From assembly GCA_963920525.1 (NCBI GenBank), contig OY986439.1, positions 27,600,819 to 27,664,818 on the forward strand: a stretch of 64,000 nt of DNA, given 5' to 3'. The position numbers and the translations under genes are program-made. The notes under the pieces are model-generated. The model saw only the letters and a program-made list of their open reading frames with translations. It was not told the DNA's origin and ran no database searches. Origin of the DNA: Dichetophora obliterata (taxonomy: Eukaryota; Arthropoda; Insecta; Diptera; Sciomyzidae). Shown here piece by piece: positions 10,770 through 22,763 of the stretch (the stretch's first letter is position 1; the number at the start of each line of letters is the position of its first letter).

Positions 10770-11174
10770 ATGGAAATTTTTAAGAATCTTACTGAGAAAA
10801 GTTTCTTTATAATTTTTTAAATGGTAAATGGAAATATTGATTAGCTATTTTGTGGGTATGTTTATTTAAATAGGCATGGTTATTGTATGTATGTCTGTAT
10901 GAAAAATGGTATGAATTCAAGTTTAGAGTGGGTTTTAAAAATTTCTGCAGTTTTAAAAATAAATTTGTGAATCAAAAATTGATAAAAAAAATTAAATGGA
11001 CATGCAAATGTAAAAACCTAAGGGCTAAATGACTTCAACATTATAAAGATATATATAACAAAAATTCTAACAAATGTTATCAGTAAAGAAGTTTTTGAAA
11101 ATTTCCTTCTTCTTTTTATTTTATCTTAAACTGTGGACATAAATATTTCGAATAAAAATAACATATTTGTCAGC

Positions 11175-11775
11175 TAAAGCCAAACAGCGGCCGAACAAGG
11201 CCTAGTTTCAAATATTTTGTTTGGCCGTACAAGGGCCGCTTGCAGGACTTTTTGGCAAAACAGTGGCTTAACAAGGGTCGTACCGCGGTTCTACAGTGGC
11301 CGTTCTGAAACAATCGGCCGTACATCGGCTGAACAGTGATTGTTCTTATATGCTTTTAAATGAAAATTAGAACTTAATTTTGAAATAAATAAAATATATG
11401 TATTAGGTTAAACATGCACAAGCTAGTGAAATATAATTTTTTTTTAATAAATTTTCGGTGCTTAATTAATCTTTTTCATTACTATTGCTTATATTATGTT
11501 AAATATATAGATATTTCAAATCCAAACAAATTGGTGCAAATATATAAATCCATATTAAATTAAGATACATCAAAATAAGATACATAAACTTACGTTAAAC
11601 TCATTGAAACGATATGAAGCTATTTTTTATTAAAATAATTAATTTAAACCTTGTACGGCCATTGTTCGACCTATATTTTGGCAGCTTATGTCTTTTTGAA
11701 ATAATTTTAGGTCCTGTTCGACCCTTGTAGGGTCGTGCGGCCCATGTTCGACCGCTGTTCGCCAGTCAATTTTTT
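11175..11775. repeat. Inverted cluster of GGCCGAACA-type motifs
   Basis: Variants of GGCCGTACAAGG / GGCCGAACAAGG / GGTCGTACCGCGG recur at short intervals from 11188 to 11335. The same motif appears in reverse orientation from 11650 to 11765 (CCTTGTACGGCC, GTTCGACCGCTGTTCG). The outermost pair, AACAGCGGCCGAACA and its inverse TGTTCGACCGCTGTT, suggests terminal repeats of a ~0.6-kb element with an AT-rich core. No coding capacity and no clean target duplication. G+C is markedly above the flanks. Confidence 0.5.
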
Positions 11776-13284
11776 TATTCGGGGTAGTACGGAATAAATT
11801 AAATTCAGAATTGAGTTCTAATTCAGATAACATAATTAATTTTAAAAAAAATTATAAAGTTTTAACCCATTTTTCTCTAAGAGATAATGGAAAGAAAAAA
11901 AAATAGTATTGTTTACATTTGATTTGAATTTTTTTTTTGTGAACACAGCCTATTTTTTAAAATTATTTTTAATTCAGTTGACAAAATTGCGTTTCAGTTA
12001 CAAAGTTTAGTTCAAATTACGCGAAGAGAAGCAACACTTCTGTTTTTTTCCCCTTTATTTTTGTAGTAGCTGATATAATTTTCTGACACTTTACGTAAGG
12101 GACTTGTAAAGAGAGCTTGTTGTTATTTCAAAGTGATTATTAAAAAAGGTTAAATAATTTTTATTTACATAAATATTAAAGTTAAGTCTAGTACAACTAC
12201 AGAAAAATACATTTTTAATAAATACAAATAAAAAAGGTGCAGAGGAAATATTGGTCACTTTTGACGATTTTTTTTCTGAGCTACACCATAAGTTTTTTAA
12301 TTTAAATTTTGTTTTTTTTTTAATTTTAAAATAGAATTTTGCAATTAATATATCAAATAAGTTAAATAAGATAGGTGTTTTTAACCAGAACTGAGGTCGA
12401 TACTGTATGTTTTTTTAACTGTTTTGCTTTTATCATTATAAGAAATGAATTTTTTTGATATATCTTTTTATAATGAAACACGAACAAACAAATGTATTAA
12501 ATTTTTTTTCAATAAAATGATATATTTTTTATAATAATAAATAATAATAAAAAAGAAAATAAATAAAATTTAAAAACAATTCAATAACATTTTAGTTCAA
12601 CATGTTATTTCCTGGTATTTTGACTTCTTGAGAAGATATATTTTTTCTTCTTGACTTTGAGAGCAAAAATATAACGCGAATAACGTTGTAAGCGACATTT
12701 TTTTGGAGTGTGTTTTTGGCGAATACCTGTTCAAATTACTCTCTTATATTATATAAAAACTGCACTGAGTAAGCAGTTGAGCAGTTTGGGGTTTTATATC
12801 ATGCCCAAAAAAAAAAAAAAAAAAAAAAAAATCAATAAAAGTGTTTATGAAATGAATAAAAATGAGCAATTACAATTTTGTCGCTTACAGCGTTATTCGT
12901 GGCTGTGCTTCAATTGTGAAGAGAAGTGCCAAATTTTACACAACGACTTTTTTTAAGAAAAGGTTCAAAAAAGGTATGTAAGAAACACTTTGAAAAAAGG
13001 TAGCAAAACTACACCTACTTTTAAGAAATCTTCTTCTATAACAGCTAAGTTTTTAGTGTTATCAATAAATTGACTCGTACATACAAATATGAAAGTATTA
13101 TGATTGGCATGTGTGTTTGATTAAACGTAGTGAATAATTTTTTTCTTTTTGTGCTATTATCATCTTCCACAATATTTGGAAAAAAATTATAGAATATACC
13201 CTTAGGCGTTGATTGCAATTTGACAGAGAGCTGAGAATTTTTCAGAAAATTCTAATGAGACTATACAGTGGTGGCGAAAGATTT
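11776..13284. other. AT-rich intergenic sequence with a poly(A) run
   Basis: No gene recognised. An A-run of over 20 bases follows ATGCCC near 12801-12830; it creates a spurious lysine-rich frame. The run could mark an old retroposition or simple slippage. Confidence 0.45.
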
Positions 13285-14126
13285 TTAACCTTCCGTTAGG
13301 TACAATGTTTTTTGCAATGGCACTAAGCGCAGTGCATCAAATTGTTATAAATAAAGATTTAAATTAAGATATATGGGCAATTCCGCCAAAGGTGCCTTTT
13401 ATCAATTAAAAAATAGATAAATGTAAAAATAAAACTTTAAGCTGGAAGTATGGTTACAAGTTAAAATCGCTTGAGGTCACACAGTATAACGCAATGAAAT
13501 GGATTTGTAAGCATTTTGTGTGTTTTTGAAGTCACAGGAATGACACAAAATGTCAGGAATGACAAAATCGTCTTTATTTTCCTTTTCTGCCCATTTTTAT
13601 CATTTATTTGCTAACTTCTTTTATATGTTATACTCAATTTTGTTTTAGTCTACCACTAACTGGATACACAGTTCGTTACAGAAATGACAACTTTCTTTTG
13701 TTTAAATATTACGAGTTCAGTAATTAGACAAGCCAAAAAAGTGACAATTTTTATGAATTTTTTGTAAAAAAATTAAAAAATATAGGCACTTAAAACTTTT
13801 AAGGCATATTCAATTAATATCCTGAAGCAGGAATCGGGTGGACGTGACCCAGTGTTCAAAGCACGAACCGAGCTGGCGATTATATAGAACAGACCACTTT
13901 CAATAGAAATGATTAAAAAGCAACAAATTGGTGGCTTTTGAACCTTTTTTTTATTTACCTGAAAATTTTCGTTCCTTTTTGGTTGACAAAAAATCCAATA
14001 TGCAATTTATCAATGAGATTATTGGTCATGCCAGGGATAATTTAATTACGCGTATTTTAAAAAAATGATTAAGATCCGTTAAAATTTCCACTGAGTTGTG
14101 CGAGCCACCTGCTCGATGTTAAAAAT

Positions 14127-15150
14127 TTATGTTATGTAATGTTATGTTATGTTATGTTATGTTATGTTATGTTATGTTATGTTATGTTATATGTTATGTT
14201 ATGTTATGTTATGTTATGTTATGTTATGTTATGTTATGTTATGTTATGTTATGTTATTTATGTTATGTTATGTTATGTTATGTTATGTTATGTTATGTTA
14301 TGTTATGTTATGTTATGTTATGTTATGTTATGTTATGTTATGTTATGTTATGTTATGTTATGTTATGTTATGTTATGTTATGTTATGTTATGTTATGTTA
14401 TGTTATGTTATGTTATGTTATGTCATGTTATGTTATGTTATGTTATATTATGTTATGTTATGTTATGTTATGTTATGTTATGTTATGTTATGTTATGTTA
14501 TGTTATGTTATGTTATGTTATGTTATGTTATGTTATGTTATGTTATGTTATGTTATGTTATGTTATGTTATGTTATGTTATGTTATGTTATGTTATGTTA
14601 TGTTATGTTATGTTATGTTATGTTATGTTATGTTATGTTATGTTATGTTATGTTATGTTATGTTATGTTATGTTATGTTATGTTATGTTATGTTATGTTA
14701 TGTTATGTTATGTTATGTTATGTTATGTTATGTTATGTTATGTTATGTTATGTTATGTTATGTTATGTTATGTTATGTTATGTTATGTTATGTTATGTTA
14801 TGTTATGTTATGTTATGTTATGTTATGTTATGTTATGTTATGTTATGTTATGTTATGTTATGTTATGTTATGTTATGTTATGTTATGTTATGTTATGTTA
14901 TGTTATGTTATGTTATGTTATGTTATGTTATGTTATGTTATGTTATGTTATGTTATGTTATGTTATGTTATGTTATGTTATGTTATGTTATGTTATGTTA
15001 TGTTATGTTATGTTATGTTATGTTATGTTATGTTATGTTATGTTATGTTATGTTATGTTATGTTATGTTATGTTATGTTATGTTATGTTATGTTATGTTA
15101 TGTTATGTTATGTTATGTTATGTTATGTTATGTTATGTTATGTTATGTTA
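14127..15150 (+). repeat. Pentanucleotide (TTATG)n microsatellite, about 1.0 kb
   Basis: About 200 copies of a 5-bp unit. Early interruptions occur near 14190 (ATATG), 14256 (TTTATG), 14421 (TCATG) and 14446 (TATTATG). From about 14456 to 15150 the array is perfect, about 139 copies. Because 5 is coprime to 3, all three plus-strand frames stay open and read the same pentapeptide MLCYV; these frames are artefacts, not genes. Confidence 0.97.
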
Positions 15151-15429
15151 AAAAACTTTTTATAATTATTTCTTTAAAAATTTTTTTATGATTGATTTTT
15201 GTTCAAAAGACCTCAAAGAATCTGTTTTTAATGATATAAAATTAGAAATTAATTTCTATGTTAAATGGTGAATGTTTTAAACGCAGAGCGTCATGGCCGT
15301 ATAGTTGGTTTTTTGGTGGGCGTGATAAAAAAAACTACTACACTGATCGTTCTGAAATTTTAATATGTTATTGTACACGTACTTCTGTAGTCAAAATAAT
15401 AGCAGTACTCTTTTATTTCCACATGTTTG

Positions 15430-16205
15430 TATAAACAATACTTGTCTACAAATTTCGGATCCGGTAAACCTATTATCGTTCCTATATGTACTTTCATCGC
15501 TGGTTCAAAACCTGTCATCAGTTTCCTCCTTTATTGTAAAATTTTCCAGATACAGGATGTTTTACGTTTTTGGCAAGTGTTTAGAATTATTGATTTAGAA
15601 TCTAAACTACTCACCATAAAATACAAAATAAAATTTTGTATTTTAGAAAAATTATCAAATTTTCCATCAATACATCAACCACTATCGTGTCATGTGCTGT
15701 AGCAGAACTAAAATTTTGAGATAATCAAACGAAATATCAACAAATTTTGTATCGTTTGTTTTAGCGGAGCTGTAATCGTCCAAATTTAAAATGTCTGTTT
15801 TTCATGTAAAAATACACTTAATCAACAGGTTTATTCTAAATTCTAACTTTGGATGATAACAGCTCTGCTAAAATAAAAGATACAAAATTTGTTAATATTT
15901 CGTTGAGCAATTTGAAATCTTTAGCTCCGCTACAGCACATAATACGAAAATGGTTAATAGATTAATAAAAAAGTTGATATTTCTTCTATAAAAGAGAAAA
16001 TATTCTCTTTTATTTTATAGTTAGTAGTTTAGATTCTACATAAATAATACTAAACACGTGCCAAAAACGTAAAACACCCTGTATCTTGGAAATGTTACAA
16101 TATCGGAAAAAACTGTGTACAAATTTGGAACGAGTATTGAAAGTACATCTAGGACTGATAATCGGTTTACCGGATTGAAAATTTGTAGACTGTATTATTT
16201 ATCCA
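15430..16205. repeat. Foldback element (~775 bp)
   Basis: Two diverged reverse-complement arms meet near 15815-15840. Paired landmarks: ATGTTTTACGTTTTTGGCA (15557) with TGCCAAAAACGTAAAACA (16058), ATCCGGTAAACC (15467) with GGTTTACCGGAT (16163), and TGTGCTGTAGC (15691) with GCTACAGCACA (15929). The arms are about 80% alike by eye. Frames of 77 and 91 codons in the left arm are noncoding. Confidence 0.7.
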
Positions 16206-16482
16206 AACATGTCTGAATATAAAGATCGGTTCAAAGAGATTTTTTGGTCCAAAAAGTTGGCTAATTTCGAAAAAACGTCGCCATTTTGACAGTTTTTGCC
16301 AAAAAAATTCTTTTAGTTCAATCTATAGCGGCTTTGATGCTGATTAAAACCCCGTTTATATTTTTTTTCAGAAGTTCAAGTCAGCCAAAATCACGCCCGC
16401 CTTGATTTTTTAATGTTATTTTCAAAAACCTGCAGCAGGCAAAAACACGCTGGAAAAATCCAAAAAAATTTTGTGTGTACTA

Positions 16483-18176
16483 TCTATAGTAATAAAACTC
16501 ATTTTCTGTTTGTTTGTTTGTTTGTTTGACCTTTATACAAATCTAAACGGTTCAACGGCTTTTACTCAAACTAGGTATACATATTAAGTACATCCCAACT
16601 TAAAATGTTACATACTTAGTTTTTGCCACGCCCTCTCTGAAATTTTTCAACTAACGGTAATTTTGTTATTATAAAACTTTTTAGTATCGGAGATTTTTTG
16701 CATTTAATTCTAAAAAATTTTTGTTATTTTGACATCAAAAACATTCACATATCTTCAAAATTGGAGAAATTTTCAGTATAACGACTTTTTCATAAAACAT
16801 CGTTGCCTAAGAATGAGAAAAAAACGACATGAAAATCAAAGTTTGGTCTTTCGATGCAAATATCTCCGCTGTCCATTAATATATTTCATTCAAATTTTTT
16901 TTGTTCAAAAGTTCAATAAAATCACTTCACAAAAATAGGTTGAACTGTACCGTTAAGTCAGTGTATATATGTTTTATGATTATGTCAAAAAAGTTTTTAT
17001 TTTTATATTTTTTACAAAAAAGTCAAGTCTCAAAAATAATTTATGTGAAAAAATTATCCCAATATCTCTTTCCAATCAAAAGTAATGGCTAAAAATCAAT
17101 TTTTCATACCAGACTATTAATAAAACTTAGTTTTGTGTTAAAATTCTCTACGAACATTTTGGATTATACAAAATTTTCTTTATAGTGATCATCTACTTAT
17201 ATTTTGCCTCCCCACCCCCCTACTGTTAAATTTGTTTTGTTGTGATGGCTCTATTTGTTCTCACTATTGTGTCACCGTTGTCAATTAGTTCTTTATCAAT
17301 GGTACTTTAAATGTTGTATATATATCACAATTTTATCGAAAAGATGACTGTGAATAAAAATGCTGTAAAAGTTAATATTTTCATGTAATCAGTTTAAGCT
17401 ATATGGCGATATAAAAAAAATATGCGCATCTGGTCAGCACAATTATTTCATTAGTTTTGATCTGTGCGTTAAATTCACAGATAGATGGCGCCACATGTGT
17501 AAGATGTGTGGGTACAAACTAAACGTACACCTTGCGTTGAATAGCTAGCTGAATTATGTTTTTGCAAAAGTTTCTTCAAATTTAACCCCACACGATTGGG
17601 ATTACAGACAGGTGGCGCTATTTTCTGCTTACAGAAGAATATCTGATGTTCTTATGCAGCTAGCAGATAAGTTTTGCGAAATATTTTGCGAAAATGCTAT
17701 TTACTTTTAATGCCAATAACTCTGCTGTTTTTAATATATTTCATTAACATTTTTTTTTTGTTAAAAAGTTCAATATGTTTTTTAATATAAATCTTTGTTT
17801 AGACGTTAAAATGTCCATATCTCAAGGACGTATTGAGTCCCATCATAATTTTTATTTTGTTGAAAAGGTAACATGTGATTTAAGATTGAGTAAATATAAA
17901 AATTCTTTTTAATTTAAAAATCTGTTTTTCGTACCACTTCTTTGAATTCAATTAGCTCACCGCAAGAGATGGAACCACCAACAACAAAAATTTTCCTAAA
18001 CTTTTTTGGATCAATGTTCGTTCAATTACCTAGCAAACTGTGGAAAAATAAAATTAAATAAAATAAAATTCAACATGTTTTTCATTATTCCCGATTTTAA
18101 AAAACATTTAATCGAGAAGTGTATGTTAAAATGTTTATATAAATGACTCTCGAGTAACACCGGGTATATCAGCTAG
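16483..18176 (+). mobile_element. Non-autonomous Helitron-like element (~1.7 kb)
   Basis: It starts TCTATAGTAATAAAACTC, followed by (TTTG)n and CCTTTATACAAATCTAAACGG, a layout common to insect Helitrons. It ends ACCGGGTATATCAGCTAG with CTAG at 18173-18176. The host bases are A (16482) and T (18177), the A|T target expected for Helitrons, which make no target duplication. A short hairpin ACTCTCGAGT lies about 20 bp before the 3' end. No Rep/helicase is encoded. Confidence 0.75.
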
Positions 18177-18888
18177 TTTTTACATAAAAATAAAAATACA
18201 AAGTTTCAAAGTTCAAAGTTTAAGAAATCTTGTTCCTTTCTTAAAAAAATTTGCATTTTAAAAATTTCATTTTTGAAAAATCCAAGTGTGTAATATCCCC
18301 TTAAGAATGGCAGAAAATCCAATGTATACGCTATATTTTGTAAACTTAGTTATAATGTATACCTTGTAACCAAGAACATGTAGAAATATAAATTGAGGAA
18401 GCACAATATTTGAATTGTTTTAGTTTTAATAGAGGATAGGTTAGAGGATTGAAATTTAAGGCCTATTTTTAGTATTTCCACCTTAAAAGTTAATTTTTTA
18501 ATGACCTATGATACTAAGTAAACTTCAAGAAAAAACTTTTTAAGAAAGTTGGGGTTTTTTAAAGTAACAAAAACTGTTTTTTTATCACTCAAGAAAGTCA
18601 AGATATGTAAATGGGCTTTTTTGACGAATCGCCCATAAATAAATAAAAAACTTTATTTTAAAAATAAATAAAACAATACAAGAAATATATGAAAAAAATT
18701 CTTCTGAAAAAATATAAGAACCAAATATTGATTAAGGACTCAGTCATCATTTTACATAAAATAATTCCAAATTCAAGAGATTGTATCAACTAGATCAGCT
18801 GCGTCTTACGGAAGGTTAAGAACCTTTAAAGGCTAAATCTTTTTATATTACTATATAAATGAAATTCATCAATTTTTTGTTTTATTAT
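18177..18888. other. AT-rich sequence, no gene seen
   Basis: Contains the right end of the 13289-18815 TTAA-bounded unit. Otherwise no recognisable features. Confidence 0.4.
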
Positions 18889-18904
18889 TTTCTCAAAAAG
18901 TAAA

Positions 18905-20240
18905 CCCGCCAGAAGACCTTCTGGGAATCTGCCTGTCCCAAGCCATGAATAGAAGCGGTGAGGGTTTGTTATTGGATGGGCAATTCATGGGGCACGGTCC
19001 ATGAACTGATCTCATAATGAGTTCATTCTTGAGGCACGGCTCTTGAATGTTCATCTGATAATCTGTAAAAGAAAAGGGTTTACCTTGAGCCTTGGTTGTT
19101 GGTTGCCAAATTCTTGGATAAAGCATGGTTTTGATATTAAGTTATCATAACACCGTCATCTGTAATATGCTTTCGATGGATGATCAATCCAACATAACTT
19201 GAAGAGCGGGGACAGTCATCCATCAATGATGAGGAGACCTGATCTATCGTTGTTCTGCAGACCTTATCTTAGAATAAAGGTTTTATGTAGGAAACATTTA
19301 ATCTTTGGACCGTTGTATAAGCCAATTGGTATACAACGGCTCATGCTTCCTAGTTTCCCGAAAGAGGATTTTTATTAAGTCTTAATTAGGTTAACGAAGT
19401 TGCATAAGTAGAATTGTGGTTTACCCGGTTTTACTGAGAAACCAATGGTTATTTTTTAACCTAGTCATGTACAATTCTAGTGGCTGAAGGTGTCACAGTC
19501 AAATATAAATGTTCTAAGAACTTTTGGTCTGTAAGACGGGATGTTGAAGAGCCTTGTCAGGTGGAGCCTTAAGCCCAGGTATTGACTGTCGTTTGGGTTT
19601 GGCCCACGTGGCTTTTTCAATGCGCTCTGGCTGTGGTTAGGCCAGAAAGGCCAGTGTGAGTTACACTTAAGTTGAACTTGGGCTAGTGATCCCCTTAAAT
19701 TACTAAGAGAATGATGGTAGATTGAATCTAGCTATTTCAAACAGTAAATGTTAGGAAGGTAAGCAACTACCGGATCAATATACTGTGACCTTTGGAATTT
19801 GAGTACAGGCGACGGGGAAACCTAAATAGTCTGAGTTGTGTCCACTGAGATTGAGGAACCTGATTGCATGAGTGACAGGCCTAGTTAGTTGCCTTAATTT
19901 TTCATGTCAGAAAGTGATGACCTTTGATATGGATATGATGATTTTGTAGCGGCCAAAAAATAATGGGTTGTATTATTGGTATTGATACTGAGATAACCCA
20001 TGGTTATTAAAATAACCAAGTCATGTTTAAATTCGAGTGGCTGAATGAGTCACGGTCATGTATAGTGTCTTTTTGACACCAGTGTTGGCGGTTTTGTGGC
20101 ATGTTATTAGGGGAACCTTTCAAAGTGGTCTTTCTTGAATTCCGAAGGGGCGTTGGCCGACGCTTCATATTTGTCCCAAGCCTTGGAGCACCGTTGAATT
20201 AAGCCTTCGCGGCAGGGGTCAACGGTAAAAACATAGTGGC
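18905..20240. mobile_element. 1.34-kb G+C-richer insertion of unknown nature with 16-bp direct repeats
   Basis: The exact direct repeat TTTCTCAAAAAGTAAA occurs at 18889-18904 and 20241-20256. The enclosed 1336 bp is visibly richer in G+C than the flanks and has sharp edges. It has no long frame. It contains a partly conserved direct repeat about 550 bp apart (about 19440-19505 and 19995-20060), each copy with CATGGTTATT-type stem-loop sequence (GGTTATTTTTTAACC and GGTTATTAAAATAACC) followed by GTGGCTGAA. A 16-bp target duplication suggests target-primed retroposition, but neither end has a poly(A) or simple-repeat tail. It may be the untranslated end of a retroelement or a retroposed noncoding RNA. 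Confidence 0.55.
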
Positions 20241-20469
20241 TTTCTCAAAAAGTAAAAGTAGTCTATAATGTTGATCACAACTCAAGAGATTGTCTGATTT
20301 AGTATCAAATATTGCAAAAAATTAAAAAAAAAATTACTGTCAAATAATGTCCGTACATCATTTTTCTAATTGTTCTTTGTTTCGGCGCCAACTTGAATAA
20401 AAATACGGAATTTTTTTATTTTTTGGTGCCCAAAATTTAAGCAAATCGAAAAATTTTTAATTAAGTACT

Positions 20470-20905
20470 TTGATGATAAAAAACTTTTCAACAAAAAAAA
20501 AAACCAACTTCAAAATCACTGCAAAGTAAAAAATAATTTTAAACTAATTTTCACATTAATTCTTGGTCAAATTTGATAATTTATTTATATATATTATTAA
20601 ATTGAAATTCTTATTATTATAATTTTTTTCAATGAATACAAAACCTTTAAAGCCGGAGCGTTTAATTTATCAAAGTCTGATTATATTATTATATATTATT
20701 CATGGAGAAATTAATATATTTATGATAATAATACAAAATAGAAAGAAAATTATAATAATAAGATTTCCAATATAATAATATATATAAATAAATTATCAAA
20801 TTTGAACAAGAATTTATGTGAACAGTAATTTAAAATTATTTATTACTTTGTAGTGGTTTTGAAGTTGGATTTTTCTTTTGTTAAAAAGTTTTTATTTCTT
20901 CCTTT
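20470..20905. repeat. Foldback repeat (~435 bp)
   Basis: The left arm (AAACTTTTCAACAAAA...CCAACTTCAAAATCAC..., to about 20635) is the inverse of the right arm (about 20735-20905, ...GTGGTTTTGAAGTTGG...TTTTGTTAAAAAGTTT). Internal pairs include AATTTGATAATTTATTTATA with TATAAATAAATTATCAAATT. No coding capacity. Confidence 0.7.
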
Positions 20906-20929
20906 TTAGAGATTATGAAAACAATTTTG

Positions 20930-21900
20930 CCCATTCTTGTAACTAATTTTGGTACCCTAGTGTCAATATTCGAGATACATTGTTTTTCTTATAGTGACAC
21001 GCCCTTTGAAAAATTTTCTTGATTGTATTTTGTTACAATTCTACCTATTCTTGTACCAAATTTCCGTACCCTAGAGTCAATATTATTCCAGTTACAGTGC
21101 TTTTTTAAGATTTCCACGCCCTTTGTCGAATAACGTCCACTTTTTGACCATAATTTGTAACAATTGTACTAAGCCCCTGTACTAAATTTCAGTAACACAG
21201 TATTAATATTAACTAAGATACAGTGTTTTTCTAAAAGTGACACGCCCTTTGTCTATGACCGCCCATTTTCTTCATAGGGTTTTGTAATAATTCTACACAT
21301 TCTTGTAATGAATTTTATTACAGTAGTGTTCATATTATTCGAGATAGAGTGTCTTTCTAATATTACCACGACCTTTTGTTCAACAACGCCCTCTTTCTTG
21401 ACCGTAATTTGTAATAATGTTCCTAGTCCTGTCGCAAATTCCAGTACCCTAGTGTCAATATTAACTTAAACACAGTATTTTTCTTTTATTGCCACGCTCT
21501 TTTATTCAATACCGCCCACTTTCTTGGCCGTACATTTTCATAATTATTCCTACCCCTGTACCTAATTTCAGTGTCCTTGTGTCAATATTATTCGAATTAC
21601 AGCGTTTTTATAATGTTGCCACGCCTTTTTCGAATAACGCCCACTTTATTGACCGTAATTTGTAATAATTGTTCCTCCCTCTGTACCGATTTCAAGTACC
21701 CTAGAGTCAATATTAACTGAGATACAGTATTTTTATTATATTGCCACGCCCTTCTGTCCAAAAACGACCACTTTCTTGACCGTACATTTTCATAATTATG
21801 CCTATTCCTGTACCTAATTTCAGTGGCTTAGTGTCAATGTTAATCGAGTTACAGCATTTTTCTTATATTGCCACGCCACTTTTTTAGACAAGCACCTCCG
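20930..21900 (+). repeat. Diverged tandem array with ~126-bp unit
   Basis: The motif (G)CCACGCCCTTT recurs at about 20999, 21115, 21241, 21365, 21491, 21617, 21743 and 21870, a spacing of 116-127 bp. Each unit also has GACCGTAATTTGTAATAATT-like, CCTGTACCTAATTTCAGT-like and TAGTGTCAATATTA blocks. Units differ at roughly a fifth of positions by eye. No frame runs through. A similar CCAACTT motif bounds the region on both sides (20502 and 22015), so the array may be the body of one element. Confidence 0.8.
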
Positions 21901-22763
21901 CGTCCAATGTCTCTCCCTGTTGACAAAAAATTGCGGCAATAGGGCTAGTACTTTAGGAGTTATCGATGTAGATACATTTAAAAAAAAACCAACCAACTTG
22001 AGAGCCTCCTCCTTTTTGAAGTTGGTAAAAAATAGATTATTTTTAAATAATACCAGAGATTGATGATGAAAATCGATAGATGAGCCTTATTTCGATCGAC
22101 AATTCACTAAATGTACTTGGCTCGTATCCACAAAAATTCCAATTTTTTGTTCGTAAAATTTTTTTATAATTAGAAGCAGATTAAGTAAGCGTGCCGGGTT
22201 GACCAAATTCCTATAAAAAATGGACCAGATCTTCACGCTAAGGAGAATACCCTAGACAAACAAATCGATACTCAACATCTTTTTGTCGTGAGGTCGATCC
22301 TCATTATGGTTTTAGTGTGCAGGCAATTCGTCGCAACATCCCAATGGTTCCTACGGATCCGTTTTGAATTCAAGACGGACTTACTTCTTCGCATATTTTA
22401 TCCGAAACGGATTGCGTTTCGCATCCGAAACTGTTCCTTTTTCGTATAAAATTCCTCTAAAAAATACGAATTGCTTTTTTCACTTTTTCGTATTCGTCTC
22501 GGACTTGGAACGGACTTCATATACGAATCCATTTCAGACTCTTATTTTTTAAATATTGCGAATTCGCAAAGGAAATGTTTTTTAAAATAGTTCGATTGAT
22601 TAAAAAAAAATGCTTGTAAATTTTTTGTAATTATTTTATTTTTTATGAATAAAATTAATTTTAATATTTTTTTTATTAATTTTTTTTTGTGTTCTTGGCT
22701 ATGCAAGGTAATTGATATTACGCAAAATAGCAATATATTATGCAGGTGAAAAACACATGTTTG
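21901..22763. other. No gene seen; unclassified sequence
   Basis: Includes repeated GTCCGTTCC/GGATCCGTTTTG-like words around 22350-22540 without a clear unit. The 62-89 codon frames show no motif. Confidence 0.4.

Larger units (their letters stand above)
13289..18815. mobile_element. Possible 5.5-kb piggyBac-like (TTAA) composite element
   Basis: TTAA at 13285-13288 is followed by CCTTCCGTTAG; CTTACGGAAGG ends at 18815 and is followed by TTAA at 18816-18819. The termini match at 10 of 11 positions as inverted repeats. Slightly inside lies a second inverted pair, ATGGGCAATTC (about 13373) and GAATCGCCCAT (ending about 18635). No transposase frame is seen. The interior contains a pentanucleotide array, a foldback and a Helitron. 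The short length of the terminal match makes coincidence possible. Confidence 0.35.

Noticed and set aside
12708..12956. 82-codon frame with poly-lysine
   Set aside because: Driven by an A-homopolymer and has no motif.
14129..15191. Three overlapping 338-350 codon plus-strand frames
   Set aside because: Pure translation of a 5-bp repeat; identical MLCYV pentapeptide in every frame.
18905..20240. Mitochondrial, ribosomal or bacterial contamination
   Set aside because: Fly mitochondrial DNA is more AT-rich than this, no conserved rRNA blocks are recognised, no bacterial frames exist, and exact 16-bp direct repeats flank the block.
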